DNA from: an uncultured Marinobacter sp. | GTDB taxonomy: Bacteria > Pseudomonadota > Gammaproteobacteria > Pseudomonadales > Oleiphilaceae | DNA length: 64,000 nucleotides | Direction: 5' to 3' | Assembly (NCBI RefSeq): GCF_913055835.1 | Contig: NZ_CAJXKQ010000009.1 | Span: 53,793 to 117,792 of the forward strand | Shown here: in pieces, positions 9,247-17,914 of the stretch | How positions within the stretch are numbered: position 1 is the first letter of the stretch | Layout: each line of letters begins with the position of its first letter | The notes under the pieces: generated by a model | Database searches by the model: none | What the model was told of the DNA's origin: nothing | The model's input: only the letters and a program-made list of their open reading frames with translations | Translations under genes and position numbers: made by a program

Positions 9247-9276
9247 CTGCCCAGGGACCAAACCATGGGCAGTTTT
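9247..9276 (+). terminator. Possible rho-independent terminator after the porin gene
   Basis: CTGCCCA (9247-9253) pairs with TGGGCAG (9266-9272) and is followed by TTTT. The 12-base loop and short T-run make it weak, so partial read-through into the dehydrogenase gene is likely. Confidence 0.45.
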
Positions 9277-9325
9277 AACGGATTCTCAGTCTGGCTCTAA
9301 CAAACACATTTGGGAGCGCATTGTT

Positions 9326-10735
9326 ATGCAAACCTTTACGAATCTGGTGAATGGCAAAGCTGTTGAAGCAGCCGAGCACCAGGAAATCTTCAATCCCGCC
9401 ACTGGCGATTTTCTGGGGTTAGCGCCTCTGAGCAGCGACCAGGATGTGAACGACGCAGTCATTGCGGCCCGCAAAGCACAGAAAATCTGGGCGAACACCA
9501 GTGACCAGGAGCGTCAGGAGACAGTTACACAGGTAGCCCAGGTACTTCAGGATAACTCGGAATACCTGGCCGAACTGATCACACGCGAACAAGGCAAACC
9601 TCTGTCTGGTCCCGGTTCCCGCTTCGAGATGCAGGCGTGCGTGGGCTGGACACAGGTACCAGCAGCATTGTCACTACCTCCGGAAACCGTCTACGAAGAC
9701 GAAGAACGCAAAGACACACTCCACCGGGTGCCTCTCGGTGTTGTCGCGGCGATTGCCCCCTGGAACTGGCCTCTGATGATTGCTATCTGGCAGATCATCC
9801 CCGCCATCCGCATGGGCAACACGGTGGTTCTGAAGCCGTCTGAATACACGCCGATTGCAACCCTGGAAATGGTCCGCCTGATAAATCAGGTGCTGCCTCG
9901 GGGTGTTCTGAACACCGTTTCCGGAGACGGCCGCATCGGAGCCGCCCTGACCAGCCACCCCGACATCGACAAGATCATGTTCACGGGCAGCGAGTCGACA
10001 GGTCGACGTATTATCGAAGCCTCCTCGAGAAACCTGGCTCCGATCACGTTGGAGCTCGGCGGCAATGACCCCGCCATCGTGGTTCCAGGCACGGACGCCA
10101 AGGCCATTGCAGAAGGGCTTTTCTGGGGTGCCTTCCTGAACATGGGGCAGACCTGCGCCTGCATCAAGCGGTTGTACGTCCACGAAAACGACTACGACCA
10201 GCTGGTTGCGGCCCTTAGCGAACTTGCCCGCCAGATGCCCATTGGCGACGGCATGAACGAGAACAATCTGGTCGGCCCGCTTCAGAACGAAATGCAGTAC
10301 AGCAAGGTGAAAGAGCTGGTCGAGGATGCCAGGGCCAATGGCTGCGAGGTCATGGAATTCGGCGATACACCTGAAACAGGCTACTTTCTTCCTGTAACTC
10401 TGGTAGGCAACATCCAGGACGGGCAAAGGCTGGTGGACGAGGAGCAGTTCGGCCCGGCACTGCCAATCGTCCGCTATAAAAACGTGGACGAAGCTGTCGC
10501 TTCTGCCAACGGTTTGTCGGCGGCCCTTGGCGCCTCCGTCTGGGCCAACAGTTCAGAAGAAGCGCAGCCGGTTGCCATGAGGCTCGAAGCCGGGACCGTC
10601 TGGATCAACCAGCACGGTGCCATCCATCCCATGGTACCTTTTGGTGGCAACAAAGCCTCCGGCTATGGGGTCGAGTTTGGCCTGGAAGGACTGAAAGCGG
10701 TCACCCAGCCCAGAGTTATCAGTATCAAGAAATAA
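9326..10735 (+). CDS. NAD(P)+-dependent aldehyde dehydrogenase, probably phenylacetaldehyde-type
   Basis: A 469-residue cytoplasmic aldehyde dehydrogenase. Asn147 (APWNWP), the general base Glu243 (LELGGNDPA) and catalytic Cys277 (MGQTCACIKR) are all present, as is the C-terminal PFGGNKASGYG motif. It should oxidise the aldehyde made by the upstream amine oxidase, for example phenylacetaldehyde to phenylacetate, matching the TynA-FeaB pairing of E. coli. The substrate is inferred from the neighbours, because the family is broad. The gene is followed by a hairpin terminator shared with the convergent regulator gene. Confidence 0.85.
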   Translation: MQTFTNLVNGKAVEAAEHQEIFNPATGDFLGLAPLSSDQDVNDAVIAARKAQKIWANTSDQERQETVTQVAQVLQDNSEYLAELITREQGKPLSGPGSRFEMQACVGWTQVPAALSLPPETVYEDEERKDTLHRVPLGVVAAIAPWNWPLMIAIWQIIPAIRMGNTVVLKPSEYTPIATLEMVRLINQVLPRGVLNTVSGDGRIGAALTSHPDIDKIMFTGSESTGRRIIEASSRNLAPITLELGGNDPAIVVPGTDAKAIAEGLFWGAFLNMGQTCACIKRLYVHENDYDQLVAALSELARQMPIGDGMNENNLVGPLQNEMQYSKVKELVEDARANGCEVMEFGDTPETGYFLPVTLVGNIQDGQRLVDEEQFGPALPIVRYKNVDEAVASANGLSAALGASVWANSSEEAQPVAMRLEAGTVWINQHGAIHPMVPFGGNKASGYGVEFGLEGLKAVTQPRVISIKK

Positions 10736-10759
10736 AGCGTCGGCGTCACTGCCCCTTCC

Positions 10760-10799
10760 GGGAGCTGCCAGACTCAAGGGCCTGACAGCTCCCCTTTTT
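10760..10799. terminator. Rho-independent terminator between aldehyde dehydrogenase and AraC-type genes
   Basis: GGGAGCTG (10760-10767) pairs with CAGCTCCC (10786-10793), followed by C and TTTTT. It sits exactly between convergent stop codons. Confidence 0.75.
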
Positions 10800-11713
10800 C
10801 AGGACATACGGCCCTGACAGAAGCTTGAGGGGGTCACCCCAAAGTGCTGTCTGAAAGCGGTAGAAAAGGCACTTGGGCTGGCAAAGCCGAAACGGTACCC
10901 AACTTCGGTCAGATTCACCTTGCCCTTTGACGTCTTCAGATAATCAGCACACATTTCCAGCCGCTGAGTCCGGATATACCCGGACACGGTCAGGGATCGG
11001 GCTGAAAACGCGCGGTAAAGTCCTCGAACCGAGGTGCCGGTGGTGTTTGCCACCATCCGCGCGCTCAGCTCGGATTCTCCAATGTTTTCCCTTATGTACG
11101 AGGCGGCTTGCAGGAATATGCGCTCACCGGGGCTGTTCTGTCCTACGCTTCGGATCACGGAGGGTTTGATCAGCATGATCAGTGAATCAATGATCGCGGC
11201 GCCTTCTTCCTCATCAAGACTGTCGTAATCAGCTGCCCCGCTAATCAACAAGTTGGCAACTCGGGCAATGTGACTATCGGAGGGAATGCGAACACCAAGC
11301 TCGATTCCTGACACGTTCAATGTCCGCTCTATGATCGCGCGTGGCAGGATCAGGGAAATCTGCTCAGATTCATTATCATAGGTAAAGCTGAAAGGAAGAG
11401 CGGAATCTACCAGGACAATATCCCCTGCTTGGAGAATGGACCCATTACCAGCCTGCTCAACCCGCGACTTTCCGCGAAGCTGGAACACACAGAAGAATTC
11501 CGGAGTGACACAACGACGGATTTCGCTTCGGCCACGAACAAGCTGCGCGCCACGGATGGTAACGTGGGACATATCCAGTGCGCTGGAGCCCATTTTGCTG
11601 ATGTTTCCGGAGAATTCCTGTTTGAGAGGTTCTGCCGAAAAAGGCCCGCAGATCTGGTTTACATCACTGATCCAACGATCAAATCCTACCTTTGGAGAGG
11701 TGTTTCCAAGCAT
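10799..11713 (-). CDS. feaR: FeaR-like AraC-family transcriptional regulator
   Basis: A 304-residue regulator with an N-terminal AraC-binding-like (cupin) domain and a C-terminal double helix-turn-helix (about residues 200-300; LTEVGYRFGFASPSAFSTAFRQHFGVTPSSF). Length and layout match E. coli FeaR (301 residues), the activator of tynA and feaB in response to aromatic amines. It is convergent with the amine oxidase-porin-dehydrogenase unit, which supports the assignment. Identity as FeaR rather than another AraC member is inferred from context and size. Confidence 0.7.
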   Translation of the reverse strand: MLGNTSPKVGFDRWISDVNQICGPFSAEPLKQEFSGNISKMGSSALDMSHVTIRGAQLVRGRSEIRRCVTPEFFCVFQLRGKSRVEQAGNGSILQAGDIVLVDSALPFSFTYDNESEQISLILPRAIIERTLNVSGIELGVRIPSDSHIARVANLLISGAADYDSLDEEEGAAIIDSLIMLIKPSVIRSVGQNSPGERIFLQAASYIRENIGESELSARMVANTTGTSVRGLYRAFSARSLTVSGYIRTQRLEMCADYLKTSKGKVNLTEVGYRFGFASPSAFSTAFRQHFGVTPSSFCQGRMS

Positions 11714-11917
11714 GACTTGTCCACCGAAATCGGCATTTATGATTATTTGTACAGAGACTGACCAGTTCCTTCGTATATGTCAAGAGCCGTTATTTGGCGC
11801 CATTGAGAGCGATTAGTAAGCAACTCGATACCCAATAACCAATCTACCTTCTTGCTTTTGAATCGCTTTTTTAGCCGTTCCGGAAGCGATGCGTGTATGA
11901 AATCTTATCGATGAGGC

Positions 11918-11948
11918 TTGACCCTGTAGCAACTACAGGGTTTTTAAT
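11918..11948 (+). promoter_or_regulatory. MerR-family (CadR/PbrR-type) promoter-operator of the CDF exporter
   Basis: The -35 TTGACC (11918-11923) and -10 TTTAAT (11943-11948) are 19 bp apart, the over-long spacer typical of MerR-controlled promoters. Inside the spacer is a perfect dyad: ACCCTGTAG (11921-11929), three bases, CTACAGGGT (11933-11941). This matches the general form of CadR, PbrR and ZntR operators. The CDF gene starts 28 bp after the -10. Confidence 0.85.
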
Positions 11949-11975
11949 AAAGGCATTCGAATACAGGAGGTCTTT

Positions 11976-12629
11976 ATGGCGTGCAGTTGTTCTGCCCCCG
12001 AACCCAAATCCCCTGCCCCGGGCTTTCGCAGGGCGTTATGGATCGCCTTGTGGGTCAACCTGGCCATGTTTGTCGTGGAAGGCATCGCCAGCCTGTCATC
12101 GGGCTCTGTCTCGCTGATGGCGGACGCCATCGATTTCTTCGGCGACAGCGCCAACTACATTCTTTCTCTCACAGTCCTTTCCATGGGGATGCTCTGGCGT
12201 GGGCGTGCAGCGATGGTTAAGGGCGTTACCATGGCGGTGTTTGGCCTGGTGGTCTGGGGGCGTGCAGTCTGGGTAGTTCAGGCCGGCATTACACCGGAAC
12301 CGCTGACCATGGGGGCTGTTGGCCTGTTGGCACTTGCCGCCAACGTGGGCGTGGCCATAATACTGTTCAAATTCCGTGAAGGGGATTCGGACATGCGCTC
12401 GGTCTGGCTGTGCAGCCGAAACGACGCCATCGGGAACGTGGCGGTGATGATTGCGGCCCTGGGCGTCTTCGGCACCGGCACTGCCTGGCCCGACCTAATC
12501 GTGGCCGCGATCATGGGTACGCTGGCGATAACAGCCGGTATCAGCGTGGTGCGTCACGCCCGTAGCGACATCGCAGAAGCCAAAGCCGGCGAGCCCCAGG
12601 CCTCAGCTGCACCCTCAAGCAGTCGCTAG
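11976..12629 (+). CDS. Short cation diffusion facilitator (CDF) heavy-metal transporter
   Basis: A 217-residue inner-membrane protein with about six hydrophobic helices and an N-terminal MACSC metal-binding-like motif. Helix 2 carries LMADAIDFFGDSAN, the acidic CDF motif; the helix-5 motif reads CSRNDAIGN, with Asn-Asp in place of the usual His-Asp. The C-terminal cytoplasmic domain of full-length CDFs is missing, which is common in the CadR-linked subgroup. It should export divalent metals such as Zn, Cd or Pb. Expression is predicted to be controlled by the operator at 11918-11948. An AGGAGG ribosome site lies at 11965-11970. Its stop codon overlaps that of the convergent transporter gene (a shared CTAG). 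Confidence 0.8.
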   Translation: MACSCSAPEPKSPAPGFRRALWIALWVNLAMFVVEGIASLSSGSVSLMADAIDFFGDSANYILSLTVLSMGMLWRGRAAMVKGVTMAVFGLVVWGRAVWVVQAGITPEPLTMGAVGLLALAANVGVAIILFKFREGDSDMRSVWLCSRNDAIGNVAVMIAALGVFGTGTAWPDLIVAAIMGTLAITAGISVVRHARSDIAEAKAGEPQASAAPSSSR

Positions 12630-13543
12630 AAGGCCAGCGAAATCATAACCGGTATGAACGCCAGGGCAAACAGCGTGGTAAGCAACACGGTACCCGCTGC
12701 CTGCCTTGGCGACGTATCCAGCAAGGTGGCGATGACCACGGTGTTGGCGGCAATCGGGGTTATCGAGATCAGGAACATGGCCTTGTGTACGGCCGGTTCA
12801 TAAATACCCAGAACTGCTGAATCAAGCCACCAGAACACGATGGCCACCAATGGCCAGATAACGAATTTCCCGAAAAACGCGAGGGCCGTAAAACGGACAT
12901 TGCCAGCCAGTCCGCGAAAGCTGGTGATGCTCATGCCGATGATCATCATGCCCAGAATGCTGTAGGCGCCGCGGAGATTCTCGAACAGCGGAACGAAGAT
13001 ATCCGGTATACCAATGCCGGCCAGATTCAGGATGACTGCCGCCAGGAAGGCGTATACCGACGGGAGCTTCAGTACCCGCCAGAGCGCATCTCTGATGCTG
13101 TAGCGTCCTCTCGCCGCCAGGTAAAAGCCCACCGAGTTCTCGAACAGCGTGGTGCCGAGCATGCATACGATGTACAGCCCGAGCCCCTCTTCCCCGAACA
13201 GCAGCAAGGCCACGGGCACCCCGAAGTAGCCGGTATTCCCGGAGCCGACACAGAGGGGAATGATGTTGGCACTGCCGTCTGCAAGAACCTTCTTTGCCAG
13301 TTTTAACTGCACGATTCCGAGAACCGACGAGATACCAAACACCAGAAACGGCAGCAGGATAACTTCCGGAGAGAGCGGCGCTGCCATGACTCCCGAGAAC
13401 ACCACGGATGGGGTCACGATATACAACATGATGCCGGCGATATGGCGACCACTGGCTTCAAGGTATCGGCCAGCAACCCAACCCAGGGCGACCGTTACGT
13501 AGAGCGGAATAAGCTTGAAGAACAGGGCGAAGGCTGCGGCCAT
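12626..13543 (-). CDS. AEC-family (auxin efflux carrier-like) permease
   Basis: A 305-residue integral membrane protein with about ten hydrophobic segments in two repeats and the mid-protein VGSGNTGYFGVPVALLLFG, characteristic of the AEC family that exports organic anions such as malate or malonate. The start at 13543 (MAAAFALFFKL) has a GGAG site seven bases upstream; an upstream in-frame ATG at 13597 would add a hydrophilic tail. The substrate is unknown. Its stop codon overlaps that of the convergent CDF gene. Confidence 0.8.
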   Translation of the reverse strand: MAAAFALFFKLIPLYVTVALGWVAGRYLEASGRHIAGIMLYIVTPSVVFSGVMAAPLSPEVILLPFLVFGISSVLGIVQLKLAKKVLADGSANIIPLCVGSGNTGYFGVPVALLLFGEEGLGLYIVCMLGTTLFENSVGFYLAARGRYSIRDALWRVLKLPSVYAFLAAVILNLAGIGIPDIFVPLFENLRGAYSILGMMIIGMSITSFRGLAGNVRFTALAFFGKFVIWPLVAIVFWWLDSAVLGIYEPAVHKAMFLISITPIAANTVVIATLLDTSPRQAAGTVLLTTLFALAFIPVMISLAF

Positions 13544-13642
13544 CGGGACTCCATGAGGAAAGGGGAAACTCCAGCGACAGGTGCGGGAGTCTATCACTGA
13601 ACGTTCATCAGATCGCGATATCGACTCAGTGAAAAAGCCTTA

Positions 13643-13656
13643 ATGATTTAAGTCAT
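13643..13656 (+). promoter_or_regulatory. Weak FNR/DNR-like dyad upstream of the Crp/Fnr gene
   Basis: ATGAT-TTAA-GTCAT resembles the Dnr/Anr half-sites TTGAT and GTCAA with one mismatch in each arm. It lies 60 bp before the start of a Crp/Fnr-family gene, where autoregulation would be plausible. The match is weak. Confidence 0.3.
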
Positions 13657-13715
13657 TTCAAAAGATGCTTCTCTGATACCATAATTTCACTGACACTCAT
13701 AACAGGGTCAACGCC

Positions 13716-14423
13716 ATGAACAGCATTTTCAGGCCAGACGTTTCCTCCGCCCCGTGCATGCTGGGAGATAACAACCCGGAGATTATCCAGCAGGATGCCG
13801 CACCGGAGTCGACGGCTCTGCTCAATGGCCTCAGTCGGGTCTTCGGTATTCGCCTGGCAGGGCACGAGAATGACCCGGACGCCCGGTTTCTGGCAGACCT
13901 TGCCCGCCTGTTTCACCTTTGCAGGGTGGAGCCCGAAACCGCAATGGAAAAACACGACACGCCCTGGGCCAACGTATACCTGGTTCAGTACGGCATTCTT
14001 CGGCTGTTCCGGGAAGCACCCAGCGGCAAAGTGTCCGTGCATCACTTTTTTTCCGAAGGCGATATGATCTGGCCGGTTTTTGGCCGCAGCCGAACCGTCC
14101 GAAATACCCTCTGCCTGACGTCGGTAACGCCGGTAACGGCCTGGGTTGCTGACTTCGCTGCGTTCCGGTCTGCAATCCAGTCCCACGGTGAGGGGCTCTG
14201 GCCCCAGTTCGCTCTTGCCCTAACGGAGGAGATCGCTGAGCTGACCAGCATGAGAGAGTTCCGCAAGCACACCATGCCGGCAAGAGAACGCTACAAGTTA
14301 TTGCTGGAAGAATACCCTGAACTGGTCAAACGGGTGCCGGATAATCAACTGGCATCGTGGCTCGGTGTCGTGCCGGCGACCTTTTCCCGGCTGAAGACCG
14401 CAACGGCAAAACGCGGGTCCTGA
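13716..14423 (+). CDS. Crp/Fnr-family transcriptional regulator
   Basis: A 235-residue protein with a cyclic-nucleotide-binding-like beta roll (about residues 60-160; VYLVQYGILRLF, VHHFFSEGDMIWP) and a C-terminal winged helix (KRVPDNQLASWLGVVPATFSRLK). It lacks the N-terminal cysteine cluster of oxygen-sensing FNR, and the cAMP-contacting motif is not recognisable, so the effector is unknown. It could be the DNA-binding partner of the FNR-like boxes in this window, but nothing here proves that. Confidence 0.75.
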   Translation: MNSIFRPDVSSAPCMLGDNNPEIIQQDAAPESTALLNGLSRVFGIRLAGHENDPDARFLADLARLFHLCRVEPETAMEKHDTPWANVYLVQYGILRLFREAPSGKVSVHHFFSEGDMIWPVFGRSRTVRNTLCLTSVTPVTAWVADFAAFRSAIQSHGEGLWPQFALALTEEIAELTSMREFRKHTMPARERYKLLLEEYPELVKRVPDNQLASWLGVVPATFSRLKTATAKRGS

Positions 14424-14449
14424 GCCTAAAAGCCAACCCGATAAAACAT

Positions 14450-14481
14450 AAAAAAGGGCAGCAAGCCCTCGCCTGCTGCCC
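14450..14481 (-). terminator. Rho-independent terminator of wrbA
   Basis: On the minus strand GGGCAGCA (14481-14474) pairs with TGCTGCCC (14463-14456), followed by a run of T (14455-14450). It lies 35 bp past the wrbA stop. Confidence 0.75.
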
Positions 14482-14515
14482 TGGAAAACGCTCAACGCTT
14501 TGCTGAAATTCAGGT

Positions 14516-15115
14516 TCAGCCGTGCAGCTTCACTGCCAGCTGGGCAACGTGCTTGCCCTGGAACCGGGCGATCGACAGTTCCTTTTCACTCGGTTGCCTG
14601 GAACCGTCACCACCGGCGATGGTTGACGCACCATAAGGTGTTCCTCCATTCACTTCCGAGATATCAAAGAACTCGGGAATGCCGTAACCAAGCGGCACAA
14701 TCACCATGCCGTGGTGGGCCAGAGTGGTCCAGAAAGAGCTGATTGTATGCTCCTGCCCACCACCGGTGCCGGTGGAGGTAAACACGCTGGCCACCTTGCC
14801 GTGGAGTTTTCCCTCAGCCCACAGTCCGCCGGTCTGGTCCAGGAAGGTCCGCATCTGCCCGGCCATATTGCCGAACCGGGTCGGCGTGCCAAAAATCACC
14901 GCATCGTATTCTGCCAGTTCTTTCGGGTCGGCTACGGGCGCTTGCTGGTCTGACTTGCCGCCAGCGCTCAGGAACGCCTGATCAGCCATGGTTTCAGGAA
15001 CCCGCTTGATCGTAACCTCAGCGCCTTCGACATCTTTGGCGCCTTCGGCAACGGTGTTTGCCATTGTTTCGATGTGGCCGTACATCGAGTAATAGAGAAC
15101 AAGTACTTTTGCCAT
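14516..15115 (-). CDS. wrbA: NAD(P)H:quinone oxidoreductase, WrbA type
   Basis: A 199-residue flavodoxin-fold FMN enzyme that reduces quinones by two electrons and limits oxidative stress. The FMN phosphate loop is seen in [12 protein letters not shown] near the N-terminus; [22 protein letters not shown] and [11 protein letters not shown] are the WrbA signature segments (about residues 75-120). Length matches E. coli WrbA (198). The gene stands alone with its own terminator. Confidence 0.95.
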   Translation of the reverse strand: MAKVLVLYYSMYGHIETMANTVAEGAKDVEGAEVTIKRVPETMADQAFLSAGGKSDQQAPVADPKELAEYDAVIFGTPTRFGNMAGQMRTFLDQTGGLWAEGKLHGKVASVFTSTGTGGGQEHTISSFWTTLAHHGMVIVPLGYGIPEFFDISEVNGGTPYGASTIAGGDGSRQPSEKELSIARFQGKHVAQLAVKLHG

Positions 15116-15246
15116 GGATCAAACCTCCTATGTTTTGGAAACGTTATACGCATGCTAACCAGAGGCAGACTCGAGAGAAATCGGAAGTTTTCCGACAGGT
15201 CATTCAGTTTTTCTGAACAGGATCACAGGTTGGTTTCGACCGCCCA

Positions 15247-15275
15247 TTGCGTACACGTGTACGCTCAAGTATTTT
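15247..15275 (+). promoter_or_regulatory. FabR-like palindromic operator overlapping a promoter upstream of the TrhA gene
   Basis: A perfect 16-bp palindrome, GCGTACAC/GTGTACGC (15249-15264), overlaps a possible -35 (TTGCGT, 15247-15252) placed 17 bp before a -10-like TATTTT (15270-15275). From memory, the FabR operator upstream of E. coli fabA, fabB and yqfA has the form AGCGTACA-N2-TGT-N-CGCT. The gene controlled here is a yqfA homologue, which strengthens the match. Confidence 0.6.
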
Positions 15276-15305
15276 AGGGCCATGGCTAATAGGGAAGACC
15301 ACTCA

Positions 15306-15971
15306 GTGACAGCAACTCAATCCGCCGCACAGACAATCCATCACCGAATCGAAGAATGGGTGAACAGCGCCACCCACGGGCTGGGCGCGATACTAAGCGT
15401 TGTAGGCACGGCTGCGTTGATCCTCGGCGCCAGTCAACTCGGGGATGCCTGGAAGATTGTCAGTTTCAGTATTTTCGGTGCCTCCCTGATCCTGCTCTAC
15501 ATGGCTTCGGCTCTGTATCACGGTGCCCGGAAGCCAGAACTGAAGAGGGCATTCAAAACCCTTGATCATTGCGCCATTTTTCTGCTGATCGCGGGCACCT
15601 ACACGCCGTTTCTGCTCGTAAACATGCGGGGAACGGTGGGCTGGACACTGTTTGCCGTGATCTGGTCACTGGCGATCACCGGCGTGGTGCTGAAGGTTAT
15701 TTTCAAGAACCGTTTCAAGCTCGCCAGGGTTGGCATCTATGTGGCCATGGGCTGGCTGATTACGTTCGCCTCCTCCGATCTGGTGGCAAACCTGAGTGAA
15801 ACAGCCCTGAATCTGACCATTGCCGGCGGCATTGTCTACACCGCCGGTGTCGCCTTCTATCTCGCCGACCGCATTCCCTACATGCACGCGATCTGGCACC
15901 TGTTCGTGATCGGCGGCAGCGCCTGCCACTTCAGTGCCATCTATTTTGGCGTGCTGCCTCACACGGTCTGA
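15306..15971 (+). CDS. trhA: TrhA/YqfA (hemolysin III, PAQR-like) membrane protein
   Basis: A 221-residue protein with seven hydrophobic helices and the hemolysin III/PAQR motifs: NSATHGLGA near the N-terminus, SALYHG and DHCAIFLLIAGTYTPF in the middle, and MHAIWHLFVIGGSACHF at the end. Bacterial members take part in membrane lipid homeostasis. The GTG at 15306 is preferred because AGGGAAG lies eight bases upstream; an in-frame ATG at 15282 has almost no leader after the predicted promoter. Expression is probably controlled by the palindrome at 15249-15264. Confidence 0.8.
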   Translation: MTATQSAAQTIHHRIEEWVNSATHGLGAILSVVGTAALILGASQLGDAWKIVSFSIFGASLILLYMASALYHGARKPELKRAFKTLDHCAIFLLIAGTYTPFLLVNMRGTVGWTLFAVIWSLAITGVVLKVIFKNRFKLARVGIYVAMGWLITFASSDLVANLSETALNLTIAGGIVYTAGVAFYLADRIPYMHAIWHLFVIGGSACHFSAIYFGVLPHTV

Positions 15972-16535
15972 TCAGAACGCCCAGACCATCGCCATCAGCA
16001 CGCCCCACGCCAGCAGTGAAGCCGCCATCACCGTGTAGGTGGCGGACATGACCACGACATCGTTATCGCCACGTTCGCAGAATGACCGAACGCCCTGATA
16101 GACCAGTGCGCAGGACAGAAACAGAGCGGCAAAAACCGCAACAACACTCACCGCCAGCAGGGGCACCAGCAACGCCAAGGATGACAGCCAGAGCGGTAGC
16201 GGTGCGATAGCAGCCAGCAAATAGGCATCCTGATAACTGATTTTCAGTTGATGGCTATCCATGACGGCGTGGATAAGCCACCCCATCACAAAGAAGGTGA
16301 GCAACTCCGCCAGGAACAGAATGGTGGTTATAAACCGCCACTCCTTGCCACCGAAGCCCTGCATAAACGCGTCGCCGTATTGCGTGCCCGCGTAATAGAG
16401 CAGCACCGGCGGCAGAAACGACATCGGGACGACCACCACCCACGCCAGGAATGGAATGGACAGATCCAGGCGCCGCAGCTCTGACCAGGCGCCATTGCCA
16501 GAAAATGGTAGACGGGCAAGTTGTGTAATATTCAT
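15972..16535 (-). CDS. Yip1-family membrane protein
   Basis: A 187-residue protein with about five hydrophobic segments and the layout of the Yip1 domain (DLSIPFLAWVVVVPMSFLPPVLLYY at the start of the membrane part). It is immediately convergent with the TrhA gene; the stops abut as TGATCA. No catalytic residues are apparent and function is unknown. Confidence 0.6.
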   Translation of the reverse strand: MNITQLARLPFSGNGAWSELRRLDLSIPFLAWVVVVPMSFLPPVLLYYAGTQYGDAFMQGFGGKEWRFITTILFLAELLTFFVMGWLIHAVMDSHQLKISYQDAYLLAAIAPLPLWLSSLALLVPLLAVSVVAVFAALFLSCALVYQGVRSFCERGDNDVVVMSATYTVMAASLLAWGVLMAMVWAF

Positions 16536-16608
16536 GATGCACCTTTAGAATGTTTCCCGCGTTATTTTTACTGATAGTTTCGGTGCGCCCAACGGTCAAG
16601 GACACGAG

Positions 16609-17766
16609 ATGACTTCAGACAACTCGGCCATACCCAAAAAGAACATTCATGCGTTCTGGCTGTTTTTCCCGGCGGCGGCACTTCTGGCCGCAATGGTGGT
16701 CCCCCTATCCGTTCAAAGCGTTCTCTCAGGCTCAGGCTGGCCTCCGGGTTTTCTCGGTGCCGGACACGGACATGAACTGATTTTCGGTTTTGCCCTGGCC
16801 CTGATTGCCGGTTATACCCTTGGCCCCCAGCCCCGAGGCGTCCTGATGGTGCTATTCCTGCTGTGGCTACTGGCCCGGATCACCTGGATGTTGGTTCCTG
16901 GCAGTTTCGTGGCCCAACTCCTCAGCCCGGCTTTTGCGATATTGCTCGCCCGCTATGCCGTACCCAGATTCCAGGCTGCCAAGAAATGGCGCAACCGAAT
17001 GGCTGGCCCGCTTATCCTGGTTCTTTGTCTTTTGTCACTGGCTTTCTGGCTTGCCAATAGCCCCCTGACAGAAGACTTTCAGCCAATACCGGAAACCCGC
17101 CGGGTGATGATGGCGGCCATTGTCGGGTTGCTGATGCTGATGACGTTCATCGGAGGCAGGCTCATTGCGCCGGCTGTGGCAGGAACACTGGAGAAGCGAG
17201 GCATTCCCCTCGCGGCGAGGGTGCAACCGCAGATTGAAGGGGCGCTGCTGATCATTCTGCCGCTGGCACTGGTGTTGATTGTTGTGCCGTTCGCGGCACC
17301 GGCCGCAGGACTTCTGTTGCTGGCGTCTGCCGTTCTGATCGTCATTCGCACCACTCGCTGGAAACTGTGGCGCTGCGCAAACCGGCCGGATCTGCTGGTT
17401 CTCGCCCTGGGCTATCTCTGGCTGGCAGCAGGCGCCGGTGCCACCGGGTTCAGTATTCTGGAGGGAACTGACCCGATTCCCTCCATGCACCTGATCACCA
17501 TCGGGGCTCTCGGAACTCTATCCGCCAGCGTGATGCTCCGGCTGGCCTGGCAGCGCGCCAAAAGGATCACGCCACCCTCCTGGCAGGTTGTCGGGATCGC
17601 CATCGGCATGGCCATCGCAGCACTGGCCCGTTTTGCTGCGGGCATTACGCCTTTCGCCAAACCCGGCCTGCTCTGGCTCTCGGCCGCAAGCTGGTCCTGC
17701 ATCTATTTCTTCGTGGCATTCCAACTCATTGCTCTGTTCCGGCACAGCCAGAATCGACGGAAATGA
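16609..17766 (+). CDS. nnrS: NnrS-family heme/copper membrane protein (copy 1)
   Basis: A 385-residue protein with about twelve hydrophobic segments. The family motif GHGHELIFGFALA (from about residue 52) supplies histidines thought to bind metal or heme. NnrS proteins protect against nitrosative stress when nitric oxide is made. The nitrate transporter cluster downstream fits this role. A second, diverged NnrS is at 27457. No FNR box was found directly before this copy. Confidence 0.85.
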   Translation: MTSDNSAIPKKNIHAFWLFFPAAALLAAMVVPLSVQSVLSGSGWPPGFLGAGHGHELIFGFALALIAGYTLGPQPRGVLMVLFLLWLLARITWMLVPGSFVAQLLSPAFAILLARYAVPRFQAAKKWRNRMAGPLILVLCLLSLAFWLANSPLTEDFQPIPETRRVMMAAIVGLLMLMTFIGGRLIAPAVAGTLEKRGIPLAARVQPQIEGALLIILPLALVLIVVPFAAPAAGLLLLASAVLIVIRTTRWKLWRCANRPDLLVLALGYLWLAAGAGATGFSILEGTDPIPSMHLITIGALGTLSASVMLRLAWQRAKRITPPSWQVVGIAIGMAIAALARFAAGITPFAKPGLLWLSAASWSCIYFFVAFQLIALFRHSQNRRK

Positions 17767-17914
17767 TTGGCTACCTCCACTGCGCTCACGACTGAAATGA
17801 CTACCCATTCCGGGATATCACCATCGCATCTTATTGAATTAAATGCGTTTTCAGAACCAAAAACACGAGGGGAATACCACCCGAAAACCGGCCAGAGCGA
17901 ACGGCATTTTGTCC

